This document shows positions 36,406 to 45,335 of a stretch of 64,000 nt of DNA, piece after piece. The notes under the pieces were generated by a model. The model had not been told where the DNA came from. It saw nothing but the letters and a program-made list of their open reading frames with translations, and made no database searches. Each line of letters opens with the position of its first letter. The first letter of the stretch is position 1. Source of the stretch: JANMEX01 sp043776635 (GTDB taxonomy: Bacteria > Pseudomonadota > Alphaproteobacteria > Rhizobiales > Rhizobiaceae); assembly GCA_043776635.1 (NCBI GenBank), contig JAYVRA010000051.1, forward strand, positions 1 to 64,000, written 5' to 3'. Both the position numbers and the translations under genes were made by a program.

Positions 36406-38811
36406 GTGAAATTCACCCTCTCCTGGCTTAAAGACCATCTCGAAACCGACGCTTCGCTCAGCCAAATCTGCGAACGGTTGACCATGATCGGGCTTGAAGT
36501 TGAAAGTCTGGACGACAAAGGCGGCCTTCGCCCGTTCAAAATCGCCAAGGTTTTGAGCGCGGTTCGTCATCCGGATGCTGATAAATTACAAGTACTTAGC
36601 GTGGATAATGGTTCGGGCACACCGATCCAAGTTGTCTGCGGCGCGCCCAATGCGCGGGCGGGACTTGTCGGCGTTTTGGGCAATCCCGGCGATTATGTGC
36701 CGGGGCTGAATGTGACGCTTGGCGTTGGCAAAATTCGCGGTGTTGAATCCTTTGGCATGATGTGTTCGGAGAGTGAACTTCAGCTTTCCGATAGCCATGA
36801 TGGCATCATCGAACTGCCGGAGGACGCGCCAATCGGCCAATCGTATGCGACATGGGCGCAGCTTGATGACCCGATGATTGAAATCAATTTGACGCCAAAC
36901 CGGCCGGACTGCACCTCCATCCACGGCATCGCGCGTGACCTTACGGCCTCTGGTATAGGCACGTTAAAAACCAAACCAATTCAAGAGGTTAAGGGCAATA
37001 GCCCTTGCCCGGTTCCGGTGAAAATTGAAGCACCGGAGCTATGTCCGGGCTTTGCTTTGCGCCTTGTAAAGGGTGTGAAAAACGGGCCAAGTCCCAAGTG
37101 GATGCAGCAGCGCTTGCTGGCAATCGGGCTTCGCCCGATCAATGCTTTGGTGGATATCACCAACTATCTGACCTTTGATCGCGGCCGTCCGCTGCATGTG
37201 TTTGATGCTAAAAAGGTCGCGGGAAATCTCGTGGTGCGCCGTGCCAACGAAGGCGAAGAGATGCTCGCGCTGGATGGTAAAACCTATAAATTAACCTCTG
37301 AAAACTGCGTTATTGCTGATGATAATGGCGTGGAATCTATCGCAGGCGTCATGGGCGGGGAGCATTCGGGCTGCGACGAAAACACCACCGATGTGCTCAT
37401 TGAGTCCGCCTTATGGGCGCCGCTGAACATTGCCAAGACGGGCCGTACGCTGGGTATCATCACTGATGCACGCTACCGGTTCGAGCGCGGCGTGGACCCG
37501 CAGATGATGCGCCTAGGGCTCGAACTGGCAACGGAAATGGTGCGGGAACTGTGCGGAGGTGATGCGAGCGATGTATTGGTCGAGGGTTACACAAAGGCGC
37601 AAGCCAAAGTGGTCTCCTTTCCTTACGCGGACGTGAAGCGCCTCACCGGCATCGATGTTTCCAAGGCGGAAAGCCAGAGCATCTTGACCCGCCTCGGCTT
37701 CGTAGTTTCCGGCACGGACGATGTGGTTGACGTGACGGTTCCAAGCTGGCGTCCGGATGTCGATGGCAAGGCTGATCTCGTCGAAGAGGTCATGCGCATC
37801 AACGGCGTGGACAATATCGCGCCCCAGCCGCTGGCAGCGCTTGGTTCTGTCAACACCCGCATTCTTACCACGCTGCAAATCCGCACGCGGCTTGCCAAAA
37901 GAACATTAGCGGCGAGGGGAATGAGCGAGGCGCTGACGTGGTCGTTCATTCCCGCTGCGCACGCTGCGCTGTTTGGCGGGGGCAAGCCGGAGCTGAAACT
38001 GGCAAACCCGATTGCCGCTGATATGTCGGACATGCGGCCGTCGCTTCTGCCGGGCCTCATTGCCGCCGCGCAGCGCAATGCGGATCGCGGGTTCAGCGAT
38101 GTCGCGCTGTTTGAAGTTTCCGGTACCTATGAGAACGACACGCCCGAAGGCCAGCGCCGCGTGGCGGGCGGGGTGCGCCGTGGCACGGCGGGTGTCGCCA
38201 CCCAAGGCCGCTCATGGGCGGGCAACGCGCCACCGGTGAATGTGCATGACGCCAAGGCGGATGCGCTTGCCGTGCTCGAAGCCTGCGGAGTGCCCGTCGA
38301 CAAGGTGCAAATTGAAACCGGCGCACCGTCGCATTTCCACCCCGGCCGTTCCGGTGTCATTAAGCTCGGTCCGAAACTGGTGCTGGCCTATTTTGGCGAG
38401 TTCCACCCGAAAGCGCTGGAAACGCTGAAAGCCGATGGACCTCTATGTGGCTTTGAAGTTTTCATTGATGCCATCACTGAGCCGAAAGCCAGAGCCGTGC
38501 GTACCAAGCCGCGCTTGGACTTATCACCTTTGCAAGCCCTGAAGCGTGATTTCGCTTTCGTGGTTTCCAAGGAAACCCAAAGCGCCGCGATTTTGAAAGC
38601 GGCGCAAGGCGCGGATAAAAAACTCATCAGCGCCACCAACGTCTTCGATATTTTCGAAGGCGCATCAATTGAGACAAGCAAAAAGTCCGTCGGCATCGAA
38701 ATCACGATTCAGCCGCAAGAAAAGACACTTGCCGATGAGGAATTGGACGCTTTGATGAAGCGGATTGCCGAAAGTGTCAGCAAGGCCACAGGCGCAGTTT
38801 TGCGGGGATAG
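36406..38811 (+). CDS. pheT: Phenylalanyl-tRNA synthetase beta subunit
   Basis: This 801-residue protein has the full domain order: N-terminal start MKFTLSWLKDHLETDASL, tRNA-binding EMAP-like domain (about 40-150), B3/B4 editing domain (about 210-380), B5 (about 400-470), catalytic-like core and C-terminal FDX-ACB anticodon-binding domain (about 705-800). It starts with GTG directly after the brnA stop, a placement created by the brnTA insertion. Confidence 0.95.
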   Translation: MKFTLSWLKDHLETDASLSQICERLTMIGLEVESLDDKGGLRPFKIAKVLSAVRHPDADKLQVLSVDNGSGTPIQVVCGAPNARAGLVGVLGNPGDYVPGLNVTLGVGKIRGVESFGMMCSESELQLSDSHDGIIELPEDAPIGQSYATWAQLDDPMIEINLTPNRPDCTSIHGIARDLTASGIGTLKTKPIQEVKGNSPCPVPVKIEAPELCPGFALRLVKGVKNGPSPKWMQQRLLAIGLRPINALVDITNYLTFDRGRPLHVFDAKKVAGNLVVRRANEGEEMLALDGKTYKLTSENCVIADDNGVESIAGVMGGEHSGCDENTTDVLIESALWAPLNIAKTGRTLGIITDARYRFERGVDPQMMRLGLELATEMVRELCGGDASDVLVEGYTKAQAKVVSFPYADVKRLTGIDVSKAESQSILTRLGFVVSGTDDVVDVTVPSWRPDVDGKADLVEEVMRINGVDNIAPQPLAALGSVNTRILTTLQIRTRLAKRTLAARGMSEALTWSFIPAAHAALFGGGKPELKLANPIAADMSDMRPSLLPGLIAAAQRNADRGFSDVALFEVSGTYENDTPEGQRRVAGGVRRGTAGVATQGRSWAGNAPPVNVHDAKADALAVLEACGVPVDKVQIETGAPSHFHPGRSGVIKLGPKLVLAYFGEFHPKALETLKADGPLCGFEVFIDAITEPKARAVRTKPRLDLSPLQALKRDFAFVVSKETQSAAILKAAQGADKKLISATNVFDIFEGASIETSKKSVGIEITIQPQEKTLADEELDALMKRIAESVSKATGAVLRG

Positions 38812-38818
38812 ACAATCA

Positions 38819-38950
38819 GGGTCCGGACCTGCTAATTTTGGCGAAATGGCAGGCAAATAACTTCAATCTACGGCGTTTCTGCATCTCGTCATTGCGTGCA
38901 AATATGAACCGCCCCAGCTTATTCTGATGCCGATTTTTCTTGCATTATAA
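38819..38950 (-). repeat. Decayed, rearranged copy of the TA-flanked element
   Basis: It begins GGGTCCGGACCTGCTAAT and continues GAAATGGCAGGCAAAT, matching the right terminal repeat read backwards. The following bases resemble internal blocks in the other orientation (CAATCTACGGCG, CTTGCAT). It is preceded by CA, not TA. It ends close to the SOS box of the next gene. Confidence 0.55.
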
Positions 38951-38957
38951 GGATTTT

Positions 38958-38972
38958 GTTCCTATTTTGTTC
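38958..38972 (+). promoter_or_regulatory. LexA (SOS) box
   Basis: GTTC, seven bases, GTTC exactly matches the alphaproteobacterial LexA operator. It lies 15 bases before the start codon of the Y-family polymerase, where repressor binding would block transcription or its elongation. Confidence 0.8.
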
Positions 38973-38987
38973 TCATAGGAGAACAAC

Positions 38988-40232
38988 ATGCAACAAACGG
39001 GGTCACTCGAAAAACTTTACCTTGATTTTGATAGTTTTTTTGCCAGTGCAGAGCAGATGTTCAATCCGGCTTTGCGCGGGCGTCCTGTTGGTGTTGTGCC
39101 GCTGGCTTCGCCTTATACCAGCCTGATTGCGACCAGCCGCGAGGCCAAAGTCTTTGGTTTGAAAGTCGGCACGCCCGTGCGTGAGGCGCGGGCGATCTGC
39201 CCGGACATTCATTTGATTGAGGCGCGGCCTGATCTTTATGTAAAATTGCATAAGCGGATTATCGAGGTGATTGAGCGCTGCGTGCCCATTGCCGGGGTCC
39301 GCTCAATTGATGAAGTGGTGTGTTCGCTATTACCATCGGAAGTAAAGCGGCCTGCTGATATTTGTCATCGTATTAAAACCGCTTTGGCGCGGGAAATCAG
39401 CCCCACCCTCACTTGTTCAATCGGCATATCGAGCAATGAGTTGCTTGCAAAAATCGCTGCTGAAATGAACAAGCCGGACGGGTTTGTGGTATTGCATCCT
39501 GATAGCTTGCCGGGCCGCCTTCTGGAGTTGAAATTACGCGACCTTCCCGGCGTTTCACGCGGCATGGAAAACCGCTTGTTGCAGGCTGGTGTTACATCTG
39601 TCGAACAGCTCTGGGCAATAGAGCCCAAGCATGCCCGTGCGATTTGGCGCAGCGTTGAAGGTGAACGGTTTGCCTATGCGCTGCATGGGTTTGCGATCGA
39701 AAAACCGGACACTGTGAGGCGCATGTTCGGTCATAGCCGCAACCTGCCGCCAAACTGGCGGACGGGTGGAAAAATACTGCAATGTGCCAGACTTTTGTGC
39801 ATGAGCGCGGCAAGGCGGCTGAGGCGTGCGCATATGCGGGCCACCGCTGTTTCTTATTCAGTTAGTAAAGACCGGCGCGATAGCACTTCACTGGAAGTCA
39901 GTTTCACGCCGGCGCGGGACGATCATACATTTTTGACCGGTCTCACCGCCCTGCACAGGCGCATGTATGACAATGGTGTGCTCAACGATGCACGTAGCAT
40001 ATCTGTTATACTGCACGGGCTGACGTCAGAAGACCGCCCTGTGCGGGATCTTTTTGAAAATCACCAAACTGAGGAGACCCGCGCCCGCTGGGAACGGGTT
40101 TCTGACATGCTTGATTCTTTGCGTCGGCGCTATGGCAATAAAGCGCTGAACCTCGGGTCAACCCGCTCACCGGGTGCTTACATCGGCGCTAAAATCGCCT
40201 TTGGGCGCATTCCTGATGCCGAAGATTTTTAA
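38988..40232 (+). CDS. Y-family translesion DNA polymerase (DinB/UmuC-like), SOS-controlled
   Basis: The protein has 414 residues. The palm motifs are intact: YLDFDSFFASAEQ supplies the first catalytic Asp and steric residues, and GVRSIDEVV supplies the Asp-Glu pair. The finger region SLIATSREAKVFGLKVGTPV and the helix-hairpin-helix near GVSRGMENRLLQAG follow, then a little-finger domain (about 255-390). SIDEVVCSL replaces the usual SIDEAYLD, so it is not a standard DinB. AGGAG precedes the ATG. Error-prone lesion bypass is the expected role. Confidence 0.87.
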   Translation: MQQTGSLEKLYLDFDSFFASAEQMFNPALRGRPVGVVPLASPYTSLIATSREAKVFGLKVGTPVREARAICPDIHLIEARPDLYVKLHKRIIEVIERCVPIAGVRSIDEVVCSLLPSEVKRPADICHRIKTALAREISPTLTCSIGISSNELLAKIAAEMNKPDGFVVLHPDSLPGRLLELKLRDLPGVSRGMENRLLQAGVTSVEQLWAIEPKHARAIWRSVEGERFAYALHGFAIEKPDTVRRMFGHSRNLPPNWRTGGKILQCARLLCMSAARRLRRAHMRATAVSYSVSKDRRDSTSLEVSFTPARDDHTFLTGLTALHRRMYDNGVLNDARSISVILHGLTSEDRPVRDLFENHQTEETRARWERVSDMLDSLRRRYGNKALNLGSTRSPGAYIGAKIAFGRIPDAEDF

Positions 40233-40234
40233 TG

Positions 40235-40264
40235 TTTTATAGTGTTTGCTTTTTATAGTGTTTG
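40235..40264 (+). repeat. Short direct repeat
   Basis: TTTTATAGTGTTTG occurs twice, two bases apart, just after the polymerase gene. The remaining ~140 bases up to the next gene show nothing else. Confidence 0.6.
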
Positions 40265-40401
40265 GTCGGGTATCAAGGCGTAAAGAATGTCAGATGTGGG
40301 TGTCGAAAGAAAATCCAAGCTCCCCTTGCCCACCCAACCCTCTGAATAGCATCCGGTATATTATGAACATGCTGCTCAACACCGGCATAGCTCACCCCAA
40401 T

Positions 40402-41406
40402 TCACACACCCTTCAGCGGTAGCACCCTATCCGGCGGGCGGTGGCCATCGAACATTGTTTTAATGTTGATGATGACTTTTTCGCCCATATCGACCCGCGC
40501 TTCCAAAGTGGCGGAGCCGAGGCGCGGCAATAGAATGACTTTGCCTTTGTCCGCCAGTTTTAAAAGCTTTGGATTGATCGCGGGTTCATGTTCGAACACA
40601 TCCAAGGCGGCACCGGCCAGCTTGCCGTCTGTGATCATTTTGATCAGCGCAGCCTCGTCGATAATGTCGCCTCGAGCAGTGTTGACGATATAGGCTGATG
40701 GCTGCATCAGCGCCAAGCGGCGGGCCGAGAGCAGATGAAATGTGCCCGGCGTTGAGGGGCAGTTGACGGAGATGATATCCATCCGCGCCAGCATCTGGTC
40801 AAGGCTTTCCCAATAGGTGGCCTCAAGTTCAGTTTCGGTTTTAACGTCAATACGCTGGCGGTTATGATAGTGAATTGAAAGGCCGAAAGCCTTGGCCCGC
40901 CGTGCGACAGCTGTTCCGACGCGGCCCATGCCGATAATGCCCAAACGCTTGCCGCGAATGCGCCGCCCGAGCATCCACGTCGGTGACCAACCCGGCCATT
41001 TGCCGGAGCCTTTGAGCACAGCTGCGCCCTCTGTAAGGCGGCGCGGCACGGCAAGTATCAACGCCATGGTCATATCTGCCGTGTCTTCGCTTAAAACATT
41101 GGGCGTGTTGGTGACGCTGATGCCTTTTTTGTATGCCGCCTCGACATCAATATTATCAACACCATTACCAAAATTCGCGATCAGCTTTAGATTTGGTCCC
41201 GCGTTGGCTATGAGTTCGGCCGTAATTTTGTCGGTGATTGTAGGAACCAGAACATCGGCTTGCGCCATCGCTGTGGCAAGAGCTGAATTATTCATCGGCA
41301 CATCATGCTCGTTCAAACGCGCATCAAACAGCTCAAACATCCGTGTTTCCACTGCATCCGGAAGTTTGCGGGTAATGATGACAAGCGGTTTCTTTTTTAT
41401 TGTCAT
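40402..41406 (-). CDS. D-2-hydroxyacid dehydrogenase family protein lacking the catalytic His
   Basis: This 334-residue protein resembles the alphaproteobacterial glyoxylate-reductase/formate-dehydrogenase-like group. The NAD-binding loop is IIGMGRVGTAVARRAKAFG near 160-178. The catalytic Arg is in NTARGDIIDE and the Glu in DVFEHEP. The third residue, His in the usual LPHLGSAT, is Arg here (LLPRLGSAT; codon CGC where CAC would be expected). The rest is full length and well preserved, so it is either a recent loss of function or a changed one. Confidence 0.85.
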   Translation of the reverse strand: MTIKKKPLVIITRKLPDAVETRMFELFDARLNEHDVPMNNSALATAMAQADVLVPTITDKITAELIANAGPNLKLIANFGNGVDNIDVEAAYKKGISVTNTPNVLSEDTADMTMALILAVPRRLTEGAAVLKGSGKWPGWSPTWMLGRRIRGKRLGIIGMGRVGTAVARRAKAFGLSIHYHNRQRIDVKTETELEATYWESLDQMLARMDIISVNCPSTPGTFHLLSARRLALMQPSAYIVNTARGDIIDEAALIKMITDGKLAGAALDVFEHEPAINPKLLKLADKGKVILLPRLGSATLEARVDMGEKVIINIKTMFDGHRPPDRVLPLKGV

Positions 41407-41572
41407 TTCTTGCTCATTTTATAGGCCTCGTTGAGACCTCATTAACCAAAAAGGGTGATGCTAACGGCGAGTGTATGTCTTCAGTCTAGCAAGATAGAAG
41501 CGCAAACTCAAAAGAAAACACAAGGCCATTAGTTTCAGTGTTCCGGCCTTTGTAGCGTTGCGAGTGATTGCC

Positions 41573-42124
41573 ATGTTTCGAGTTCAGTCCCTGTTGCGCG
41601 CCGGCGTTTGCTGCGCGATTCTTGCCTCATTTTTTAGCGTCCCCGGTGCGCAGGCTACGCAGGCTCAAGCCGCTATGATGGGCCCCAGCGGCCTGCCACT
41701 TCCACGGTTTGTTTCGCTCAAATCCAACCGTATTAATTTGCGCGTCGGTCCGGGGCGTGATTATGCCGTGCAATGGCTTTATTTAAAACCGGGCCTGCCG
41801 GTAGAAATCGTCCAGGAATACGATAATTGGCGGCGCATCCGTGATTCTGAGGGAACGGAAGGCTGGGTGTTGCAAACACTGCTTTCCGGCAAGCGCGCCG
41901 GCATTGCCGCACCGTGGGGCAAGGCGGTATCTGCCGAACCCGTATCGCTGTTCAACGCGGCTGATGATCGCTCAGCGGTTACCGCCAAACTTGAATCCGG
42001 CGTTCTTGGCAAAGTAACAGCCTGCGATGGCAACTGGTGTAAATTTGAATCCAGCGGCTATGATGGCTTTGTGCGCCAAACCGATATTTGGGGCGCTTAT
42101 CCCGGTGAGATTTTCGATAATTAG
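41573..42124 (+). CDS. Exported SH3-domain protein
   Basis: This 183-residue protein has an N-terminal signal sequence (MFRVQSLLRAGVCCAILASF, cleavage near QAQA). Two bacterial SH3-like segments follow: NLRVGPGRDYAVQWLYLKPG near 55-75, and a second repeat around VSLFNAADDRSAVTAKLESG. The SDxxGTEGWV-type block is present. Such periplasmic proteins are thought to contact peptidoglycan; the function is undefined. TTG and GTG starts a few codons earlier are possible. The TAG stop is formed by TA plus GGGTCTGG, like an element end. Confidence 0.82.
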   Translation: MFRVQSLLRAGVCCAILASFFSVPGAQATQAQAAMMGPSGLPLPRFVSLKSNRINLRVGPGRDYAVQWLYLKPGLPVEIVQEYDNWRRIRDSEGTEGWVLQTLLSGKRAGIAAPWGKAVSAEPVSLFNAADDRSAVTAKLESGVLGKVTACDGNWCKFESSGYDGFVRQTDIWGAYPGEIFDN

Positions 42125-42138
42125 GGTCTGGCGCCGGT

Positions 42139-42223
42139 ATAGAAACAGCTTGCTGCCCCAGCCTTTTGTTTTCGTATCTCTTTTTGCCAGAAACCGCATA
42201 CACTTTTTGGCGGGATGCTCTAA
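42139..42223 (+). repeat. Degenerate copy of the composite palindromic repeat
   Basis: The segment CCAGAAACCGCATACACTTT to GGGATGCTCTAA parallels the 106-210 unit but with a decayed left arm. Together with the 42251-42602 element it fills the 505 bases between the SH3 gene and preA; nothing else was seen there. Confidence 0.55.
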
Positions 42224-42250
42224 CCTATTGTTTTATTGCATTATTCTTAG

Positions 42251-42602
42251 GGTCTGAACCTGTTAATTTTGACAAAATGGTCGAAGTGATTTTTGGTGAG
42301 TGCCAAGAGCGAAGTCACACGAGCGAAGGCACAGGAGCGGAGGCGCAGGAAATGCGGGCATGTTGCTATCGCCTCTTCGAGTGGCAAGGCTTGCAAGTAC
42401 AAGACTTTGCAAGTTCAAAACTTTGCGACTTCAAGCCAACAAGACATGGCAATCGCCGGTAAGCGCCCGATTTTGGTACGAACAGCCAACTGGCTTCACT
42501 CTGCGGCATCAAACAGTTTGAACGGGGCCCGGCCCGCCCTGTTTTACTTACATAGTTTCGACATGCGCCTGCCATTTCGTCAAAATTAACAGGTCAAGAC
42601 CC
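42251..42602 (+). repeat. Full TA-flanked inverted-repeat element (MITE-like), copy 2, 352 bp
   Basis: The terminal inverted repeats agree at 28 of 31 positions (GGGTCTGAACCTGTTAAT against GGGTCTTGACCTGTTAAT at the other end). TA lies on both sides, the hallmark of Tc1/mariner/IS630-type insertion. Internally it has GAGCGAAGGCACAG-like repeats, three 16-bp units and blocks shared with copy 1. It has no plausible gene, so it would depend on a transposase elsewhere. Confidence 0.82.
42390..42437 (+). repeat. Three 16-bp tandem repeats inside element copy 2
   Basis: The units are CTTGCAAGTACAAGAC, TTTGCAAGTTCAAAAC and TTTGCGACTTCAAGCC. They align one to one with the array at 9673-9720, so the array is part of the element, though its units have diverged. 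Confidence 0.75.
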
Positions 42603-42629
42603 TAAGCGCAACGTCGCTCAAAAAATGCA

Positions 42630-43937
42630 CTATTCCGCCGCTTGTTTGGCCATCGGATTGTTCGGATGTGTTGTCCAGTTGGCATAACCAACGTTGGCAA
42701 TTTTGCCGGTACGTGGATCAGCGCCGGAGATTTCTTCCATCGTGATGCAATTCTGCACGGGGCAAACGTTGACGCACAGATTGCAGCCTACGCACTCATC
42801 GTCCATCACTTCAAAATGGCGCAAGCCGTTTTTGGAGGATGTAATGGCCTGATGTGATGTGTCTTCGCAGGCAATATGGCAGCGCCCGCATTTGATACAG
42901 CTGTCTTGGTCAATCCGCGCCTTGGTGACATAGTTGAGGTTGAGGTGTTGCCAATCCGTAACATTGGGCACAGCCATGCCTTGGAAATCAGCGATGGATT
43001 TATAGCCCTTTTGGTCCATCCAGCCGGACAGGCCCGAAATCATTTCGTCAACGATTTTAAAGCCGTAGGTCATAACCGCAGTGCAGACCTGCACATTGCC
43101 GCAGCCAAGCGTAATATATTCCGCAGCATCGCGCCATGTTGTGATGCCACCAATGCCGGAGATTGGCAGCCCGCGCGTCTCCATATCGCGGGCGATTTCG
43201 GAAACCATGTAAAGCGCGATGGGTTTGACAGCGGGGCCGCAATAGCCACCGTGGGAGCCTTTGCCTTCAATCGAAGGTTCCGGCGAAAAGCTGTCAAGAT
43301 CAACCGAAATAATCGAGTTGATCGTATTGATGAGCGAGACTGCGTCCGCGCCGCCGGCTTTTGCAGCGCGGGCGGCGTTGCGCACGTCGGTTATATTCGG
43401 CGTCAGCTTGGCGATGACGGGCATACGGGTGTATTTTTTGCACCAACGGGCGACCATTTCGATATATTCCGGTACTTGGCCGACCGCCGCGCCCATGCCG
43501 CGCTCGCTCATGCCATGCGGGCAACCGAAATTCATCTCCACGCCATCGCAATCGGTTTCTTCGACGCGCTTGAGGATTTTCTTCCAGCTTTCCTCTTCGC
43601 AAGGCACCATAAGCGAGGCGATAAGGGCACGGTCCGGCCAGTTTTTCTTTACCTGCTTCATCTCGCGCAGGTTAATTTCAATATCACGATCGGTGATGAG
43701 TTCGATATTGTTAAGACCCAGCAGACGCCGGTCAGCGCCCCAAATCGCGCCATAGCGCGGGCCGTTGACATTGACCACAGACGGGCCTTCTTCGCCCAGC
43801 GTCTTCCAAACCACGCCGCCCCAGCCCGCTTTGAACGCGCGCTCGACATTATAGGCCTTGTCAGTCGGCGGCGCTGACGCCAGCCAGAAAGGGTTGGGAG
43901 ATTTAATGCCGAGAAAATTGGACGCAAGATTTGCCAT
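42630..43937 (-). CDS. preA: NAD-dependent dihydropyrimidine dehydrogenase subunit PreA
   Basis: The protein has 435 residues. An FMN-binding TIM barrel (about 1-320) carries the catalytic Cys in NFGCPHGMSERGMG. Two [4Fe-4S] motifs follow: CIKCGRCHIAC and CVGCNLCVNVCP. PreA reduces uracil and thymine to their dihydro forms (or the reverse) with electrons from PreT, the first step of reductive pyrimidine breakdown. It lies 12 bases after preT. Hydantoinase and beta-ureidopropionase genes are not in view. Confidence 0.93.
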   Translation of the reverse strand: MANLASNFLGIKSPNPFWLASAPPTDKAYNVERAFKAGWGGVVWKTLGEEGPSVVNVNGPRYGAIWGADRRLLGLNNIELITDRDIEINLREMKQVKKNWPDRALIASLMVPCEEESWKKILKRVEETDCDGVEMNFGCPHGMSERGMGAAVGQVPEYIEMVARWCKKYTRMPVIAKLTPNITDVRNAARAAKAGGADAVSLINTINSIISVDLDSFSPEPSIEGKGSHGGYCGPAVKPIALYMVSEIARDMETRGLPISGIGGITTWRDAAEYITLGCGNVQVCTAVMTYGFKIVDEMISGLSGWMDQKGYKSIADFQGMAVPNVTDWQHLNLNYVTKARIDQDSCIKCGRCHIACEDTSHQAITSSKNGLRHFEVMDDECVGCNLCVNVCPVQNCITMEEISGADPRTGKIANVGYANWTTHPNNPMAKQAAE

Positions 43938-43949
43938 GATTTATCTCCC

Positions 43950-45269
43950 TCAAGCCTTCAAAAATGCGTGGATGGACTCGCCTGCGCGGCGTCCGTCATC
44001 GACTGAGGCGACTGTCAAATCCTGACCGCCAAAGATGCAATCGCCGCCGGCCCAAATGCCTTTGACTGATGTGCGCTTTTCACCGTCCACAAGGATGCGC
44101 CCCTTTTCCAGCTTCAACGCCCCGCCCGAAACATCGATATGCGTTTGCCCGATGGCCTTGAAAATTGTGTCGCAGCCGAGCTCAAAAATCTCGCCTGTGC
44201 CCTGCAATTTGCCATCAAGTTCGGCGGTTTTTTCGCACATTAAACTCGCTGTGCGACCAGACTTTTTCTTCACTTTAACGGGCATCACAAAATGGCGTAT
44301 AACCACACCTTTGCTTTTTGCCAATTCCTGCTCAAAAACACTGGCGTTCATCTGTGGCTGGCCGCGACGGTAAATAATAGTCACTTCATCGGCTCCTAAA
44401 AGTTTGGATTGCACGGCAACATCAATGGCCGTCATGCCGCCGCCAATTACCACCACACGCTTGCCAACCGGCAATGTGGACAAGTCTGCGGATTGACGCA
44501 AATCGGCGATATAATCCACCGCGTCTTCCACGCCTTTAGAATTTGCGCCCTCAATGTCCAATGCGTTGACGCCTTGCAGGCCGGTGCCGATGAAGACGGC
44601 GTCATAGTCTTTTTGCAGCATTTCAAGGTTTATATTTTTGCCTAAACGCTTGCCGGTTTTGATCGTGATACCACCGATATCGAGAATAAATTGAAGTTCC
44701 TTCTGCGCAAAATTGCTGGTGGTTTTATAGGCCGCGATGCCAAATTCATTCAAACCGCCGCCTTTTATGCGAGCTTCAAACACGGTGACTGTGTGCCCGT
44801 GCATTGCGAGCCGGTGGGCACAAGCCATGCCTGCCGGACCCGCTCCAACAACCGCAACGCTCTTGCCGGATTTTTTGGCGCGGGTGAACGGGTGTTTGCC
44901 GCCTTCCATAAAATGGTCAGTGGCATAGCGCTGTAAAAGACCGATCTTTACCGCCTTTCCCTCAGCTTTTTCGCGTACACAGGCCTCTTCGCACAGCGTT
45001 TCCGTCGGGCAAACGCGGGCGCACATACCGCCGAAAATGTTTTGCTCAAAGATGGTTTTAGCGGCACCATCGGCATTGCCGGTCGAAATCTCGCGGATAA
45101 ACAGCGGGATGTCGATGCTGGTCGGGCAGGCCGTCATGCACGGTGCTTCGTAACAAAAATAACAACGGTCCGATTCCACCGCCGCTTCATGGGGCTTTAG
45201 CGGCGGATGCAAATCCACAAACCCGTCAGCGCTGCTAAAATGATTTGCCGCGCTACCTTGCACACTCAT
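43950..45269 (-). CDS. preT: NAD-dependent dihydropyrimidine dehydrogenase subunit PreT
   Basis: This 439-residue flavoprotein has an N-terminal double iron-sulfur domain (CYFCYEAPCMTACP near 37-50, CARVCPTETLCEEAC near 83-97). FAD (VVGAGPAGMACAHRL) and NAD(P) (VVIGGGMTAIDVAV) Rossmann sites follow. It passes electrons from NADH to PreA. The upstream region carries two TTTGGTCAA repeats that may be regulator sites. Confidence 0.92.
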   Translation of the reverse strand: MSVQGSAANHFSSADGFVDLHPPLKPHEAAVESDRCYFCYEAPCMTACPTSIDIPLFIREISTGNADGAAKTIFEQNIFGGMCARVCPTETLCEEACVREKAEGKAVKIGLLQRYATDHFMEGGKHPFTRAKKSGKSVAVVGAGPAGMACAHRLAMHGHTVTVFEARIKGGGLNEFGIAAYKTTSNFAQKELQFILDIGGITIKTGKRLGKNINLEMLQKDYDAVFIGTGLQGVNALDIEGANSKGVEDAVDYIADLRQSADLSTLPVGKRVVVIGGGMTAIDVAVQSKLLGADEVTIIYRRGQPQMNASVFEQELAKSKGVVIRHFVMPVKVKKKSGRTASLMCEKTAELDGKLQGTGEIFELGCDTIFKAIGQTHIDVSGGALKLEKGRILVDGEKRTSVKGIWAGGDCIFGGQDLTVASVDDGRRAGESIHAFLKA

Positions 45270-45335
45270 CGCTATCCTCCCTCGCTCCTGATTCCGTTTT
45301 CCGGAATTCTTAGAGAAGAGTGCTACGATTTTTTT

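Noticed and set aside
42166..42589. Overlapping open frames of 70-98 codons
   Set aside because: They fall inside the palindromic repeat and inverted-repeat element. The second copy of the element does not preserve the same frames, so coding is unlikely.
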